DNA of 28,491 bases from Pseudomonadota bacterium (GTDB lineage Bacteria > SAR324 > XYD2-FULL-50-16 > JAHJRI01): NCBI GenBank assembly GCA_022360105.1, contig JAKSDL010000718.1:1-28491 (forward strand), given 5' to 3'. The translations under genes and the position numbers were made by a program. Positions 25,523 to 28,491 of the stretch are shown one piece after another (positions within the stretch are counted from its first letter, which is position 1; every line of letters begins with the position of its first letter). The notes below the pieces were generated by a model. That model made no database searches. It was not told the DNA's origin and worked only from the letters and a program-made list of their open reading frames with translations.

Positions 25523-26959
25523 ATGAACAAACTACTAACATTCAACAAAATTAAAGATATTACCCAAGGGCAGTGGATTACCAAACCAAACAATCCTGAT
25601 TTGATCTTACGCGGGGGAGCATTTGATACCAGGGCGCTGGGAGAAGCCGATATCTTTTTCACCTGGCAGGGTGAAAACAGCGATGGTCACAAACATATCC
25701 ATCAATTAGCCGAATCTGACATCAAGCTGATTATTGTTGAAAAAGAGGTACCCACGATATCGGATAAACCGATTTTAAAGGTTAAGGATTCTTTACGCGC
25801 CCTTCATTTGTTAGCAAAAGAGCTGATGAAGGGATTTTGCGGTAAAACAGTAAATATCACCGGTTCTTCCGGAAAAACAACCACCAAATCATGGTTACAA
25901 CACATACTGAGCGACCATCGAAATCTTTTGACTAATATTGGAAGTTTTAACAATCACATTGGCTGCCCGATTACAATACTGAATTTAAAGGAGGATCATA
26001 ATTTATTGGTGCTTGAAATGGGGACATCGGGAATAGGCGAAATAGAAAAGCTTACAGCGATTGCTCCTGCGGATATAGCACTATTGCTTAATGTCGGGCA
26101 TGCTCACTTGGGTATGATCGGAAGCCGGGAAAACATATACCAGGCTAAGCTGGAGCTATTCAGCCACTTAAAACCCGATGCTATCTCTTTACTCCCGGCA
26201 TTTGATGAAAGGTTGGTACAGGCACAGGTTAAAGGTGAGAAACATTTTTTCGGAAAGGGTTCCTCTGAGTTTTCCTGGAACCGGACTGACATTGATCCCA
26301 TGCAAATGACTCAAACACTTGGCTTGGAATCGCCATATGGTAAAAACACCGTGTCTGTACCCAGGTTAGGTGATTATGTGGGAGATTTGATCTCCGGAAT
26401 CATAGCAGTCTGCTATTACCTGGGACTGGATTGGCAGCAGGTAGAGCCTGGTCTCTCGGTTCTTCCCCAGGAAAAGGGCAGGTCTACATTTTTAAAAGGA
26501 AAAAACGGCGTATTGATTTTGGATGATACCTATAATGCCAATCCGGAATCGGTTGTGGCCATGTTGAATACCATCTGCTCATTGAATATGAAACAGACCA
26601 TAGGAGTGGTTGGAAATCTGGCTGAATTGGATGAAGATTTGAAAGAGACCGCAGGTTACATTGTGGAAAATATTCCGAGTAATTTAACAGACCTTTTATT
26701 AAGTGGGGACACAGGTAAAATATTATTACCAAAAATTCAAAACCGACATCCAAACCTGAATGTTGTGTATACCGATTCTATTATTTCATTAATAGAAAAA
26801 ACAAATAATCTGGCAAATAAAGATGCTGTGATTGGTGTGAAAGGCTCGCGAACATCCCACTTGGAACGAGTCGTATACGCTTTGGGAGGAAGAATGACCC
26901 GATGCGAATTGGGGCGTTGTGGCAAGTTGATGATGTGCAACCAATGTGAGGAGTTATAA
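25523..26959 (+). CDS. murF: UDP-N-acetylmuramoyl-tripeptide--D-alanyl-D-alanine ligase with Cys-rich tail
   Basis: MurF adds D-Ala-D-Ala to the UDP-MurNAc-tripeptide with ATP, the last cytoplasmic step of the peptidoglycan precursor. The 478-residue protein has the Mur-ligase P-loop ITGSSGKTTTK (112-122), NNHIGCP, the MGTSGIGEI metal region, a probable carbamylated Lys209 in YQAKLELF, DDTYNANPES (334-343) and a C-terminal domain ending VKGSRTSHLERVV. The last 20 residues are unusual: Cys461, Cys466, Cys472 and Cys475 (CX4C, CX5C, CX2C) form a possible zinc site not expected in MurF. It lies outside any dcw cluster, next to dinB, and faces the PBP1A gene tail to tail with a 6-base overlap. 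Confidence 0.94.
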   Translation: MNKLLTFNKIKDITQGQWITKPNNPDLILRGGAFDTRALGEADIFFTWQGENSDGHKHIHQLAESDIKLIIVEKEVPTISDKPILKVKDSLRALHLLAKELMKGFCGKTVNITGSSGKTTTKSWLQHILSDHRNLLTNIGSFNNHIGCPITILNLKEDHNLLVLEMGTSGIGEIEKLTAIAPADIALLLNVGHAHLGMIGSRENIYQAKLELFSHLKPDAISLLPAFDERLVQAQVKGEKHFFGKGSSEFSWNRTDIDPMQMTQTLGLESPYGKNTVSVPRLGDYVGDLISGIIAVCYYLGLDWQQVEPGLSVLPQEKGRSTFLKGKNGVLILDDTYNANPESVVAMLNTICSLNMKQTIGVVGNLAELDEDLKETAGYIVENIPSNLTDLLLSGDTGKILLPKIQNRHPNLNVVYTDSIISLIEKTNNLANKDAVIGVKGSRTSHLERVVYALGGRMTRCELGRCGKLMMCNQCEEL

Positions 26960-26962
26960 CTC
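26951..26962. other. Palindromic stop-codon overlap of murF and mrcA
   Basis: GAGTTATAACTC is a perfect 12-base palindrome in which both convergent genes terminate. murF reads GAG-TTA-TAA on the plus strand and mrcA reads GAG-TTA-TAA on the minus strand, so both proteins end in Glu-Leu (in fact Glu-Glu-Leu). The genes overlap by 6 bases and leave no room for an intergenic terminator. Confidence 0.9.
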
Positions 26963-28491
26963 TTCTATCAATTCCTGATCATCTCCCTGACGGGGGACTC
27001 TATTTAGATCATCCAGACTGTCGATCTCTTTCGGTGTCGGAGTGGCAATAATTCGATGGCATTGGGTTGGTTCAGTCCCGGCTTTGTAATACTCAAATCT
27101 GCTTGTCTCGCTGGTTTCACAGGCTTTGTCACCGGATTCGGGATTGATTTTGACCATATTGATCCTGTTGGGTTGCTCAAAAGGCAATATCGGCAATGGA
27201 GCTGTAATCTCTTTCATGAAATCAACCCAGATCGGGGCAGCTGCCCTGGAACCGGTTTCGATATCGCCAAGGGTTTGCTGGTTCTTATCGAATCCTACAT
27301 AAACGCCTGCAATAAGTTGTGGGATATACCCGATGTACCAGGCGTCGACAAAATTATTTGTCGTACCGGTTTTTCCTGCAGAAGGTCGATTAATAGCCCT
27401 GGCTCTAGCTCCTGAACCTCTTTTGACCACATCTTGCAGTATACTGGTTATTAAAAAGGCAGTTTCTTCGCTGATTACTTGATTGGGGACTTGGTATTCC
27501 TGTTTTTCAATTATGTTTCCATCTCTATCTTCGATCCTGGAAATAAATACCGGTTCAACCAGAGTTCCCCCATTTGCAAAAGCGCTAAATGCAACCGTCA
27601 TCTCTTTGAGAGTAATTGAAGTCTGTCCGATCACAACGCCTAGCTCATCCGGATTGAATTCTGTAGTAATTCCTAGATCATGTGCTCGTTCTATGAATTT
27701 TTCCAGACCCAACTCTTTTGCCATACGAACGGTGGGAATATTTTTGCTTTTCATAAGGCTATCTCGTAATGTGAGCTTGCCTAAGAATTTTTTGGAATAA
27801 TTACCCGGGCTATATTCACCTTCTACCAGTGGTGTATCATCCAACATACTGGATGTGGTAAAAGAGTTATCCAAGGCGGCCGAATAAACTATGGGTTTAA
27901 TAGCAGATCCTGTTTGACGTTTTCCTTGTATGGCCCGATTAAATTCACTTTCTCTGAAATCATACCCTCCGACGATTGCCAGAACTTCGCCACTTTTGGG
28001 GTCCATCACCAGCATTCCGCCATTGGCAATGGGGTCTTGGGTCAGTACCAGTGAAAACTCCTTGGCATTATGATCATAATCCAGAATTTCAAGCTCTACA
28101 ACATCACCGATCTTCAAGATATCATTAAAGTCTTTCAGTCGCTCCTTTGTATAGACAACGTTATAATTGACAGGCCGGGCCCAGCGCATGGAAGACAACA
28201 ATAAATTCCCCTGGAATTTCCCAAGATTAACCTGGGTGTTTGATTTTTCTACCTTGGTAACGACTCCCCGTACCTTGCCGCCAATGATGAAATTGTTGCT
28301 TTCAACGGTTGCTTCGATCTTTGAAGAATACAGTTCCTTGGCCAGTGATTTGCTGTCTTCATCCAGGTTGTCAAATTTTTTAAAATCCCAGCCACGTTCT
28401 GCATCGTAAATATAAAGACTTAATTCTCCGTCAACCTCCTGTAAAAGGTTTTTGATTGGTCCCCGGTACCCTTGTCGCTTATCATGATCTA
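26954..28491 (-). CDS. mrcA: Penicillin-binding protein 1A (bifunctional transglycosylase/transpeptidase), partial
   Basis: The reading frame is open from its stop at 26954 to the right edge, so about 511 C-terminal residues are present and the N-terminal TM and glycosyltransferase domain lie outside. The first visible residues include GYRGPI, typical of PBP1A. An OB-like domain follows (GGKVRGVV, FQGNLLL, MRWARPVNYN). The transpeptidase has its three motifs: SAIK with the acylated Ser codon at 27905-27907, SKN at 27740-27748 and KTGT at 27362-27373, plus IPTVRMAKELG and DAWYIGYIP. It cross-links peptidoglycan in the periplasm. The tail after about 27140 is acidic with a Cys pair. It converges on murF and shares the palindromic stop region. 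The symbol ponA is equally usable. Confidence 0.93.
   Translation of the reverse strand, partial: DHDKRQGYRGPIKNLLQEVDGELSLYIYDAERGWDFKKFDNLDEDSKSLAKELYSSKIEATVESNNFIIGGKVRGVVTKVEKSNTQVNLGKFQGNLLLSSMRWARPVNYNVVYTKERLKDFNDILKIGDVVELEILDYDHNAKEFSLVLTQDPIANGGMLVMDPKSGEVLAIVGGYDFRESEFNRAIQGKRQTGSAIKPIVYSAALDNSFTTSSMLDDTPLVEGEYSPGNYSKKFLGKLTLRDSLMKSKNIPTVRMAKELGLEKFIERAHDLGITTEFNPDELGVVIGQTSITLKEMTVAFSAFANGGTLVEPVFISRIEDRDGNIIEKQEYQVPNQVISEETAFLITSILQDVVKRGSGARARAINRPSAGKTGTTNNFVDAWYIGYIPQLIAGVYVGFDKNQQTLGDIETGSRAAAPIWVDFMKEITAPLPILPFEQPNRINMVKINPESGDKACETSETSRFEYYKAGTEPTQCHRIIATPTPKEIDSLDDLNRVPRQGDDQELIEEL

Noticed and set aside
28199..28201. Apparent TTG start for the right-edge gene
   Set aside because: The frame continues without a stop to the window edge and upstream residues match PBP1A, so this is an internal Leu codon.

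Overview
The window looks like an ordinary chromosomal segment of a Gram-negative bacterium of moderate, somewhat AT-leaning base composition. LpxK (lipid A) and a PBP1A-type bifunctional penicillin-binding protein point to an outer membrane with peptidoglycan. LeuC and LeuD are of the proteobacterial type, and the leuA-like enzyme resembles the Leptospira citramalate synthase. With selenouridine synthase, a GGDEF protein, an HD-GYP-like protein and a very long TPR protein, this suggests a deep-branching proteobacterial or SAR324/Desulfobacterota-like lineage. That placement is an inference and is weak.

Layout. 59-850 (+) is an unrecognised acidic protein, tail-to-tail with a minus-strand run: response regulator/PAS/GGDEF cyclase, then mnmH (selU), then lpxK (4470 down to 840). 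A 638-bp non-coding stretch follows. Next is a plus-strand run: trmB, a membrane protein with a periplasmic propeller and a cytoplasmic J-domain, and a YicC-type RNase (5109-8739). It ends at a hairpin shared with a convergent flavin oxidoreductase with a Cys-rich tail (8771-10027, -). A 725-bp divergent gap at 10028-10752 is full of inverted repeats, including a long palindromic element. Then come tkt and a DUF457/YdjM-like membrane protein, a secreted TPR protein, a PHP phosphoesterase and leuB (10753-18677, +). A bidirectional terminator separates leuB from a convergent HD-GYP-like gene, followed by the minus-strand operon leuC-leuD-cimA/leuA (23890 down to 20241). A 468-bp divergent control region leads to dinB and murF (+). 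murF overlaps by its stop codon the convergent mrcA/ponA gene, which runs off the right edge.

The genes form several housekeeping groups. LeuCD and LeuB with the synthase at 20241-21776 can make branched-chain precursors; the active-site residues of that synthase point to citramalate (isoleucine route) rather than isopropylmalate. MurF and PBP1A are consecutive-stage peptidoglycan enzymes. LpxK serves lipid A. TrmB and MnmH modify tRNA. The GGDEF and HD-GYP-like proteins imply cyclic-di-GMP signalling.

I found no CRISPR array, tRNA, rRNA, transposase, phage or recognisable defence system. The features most worth a second look are the propeller/TPR/J-domain membrane fusion, the palindromic element at 10184-10356, the four-cysteine tail on MurF, the citramalate-type synthase, and dyad operator candidates near dinB and tkt.
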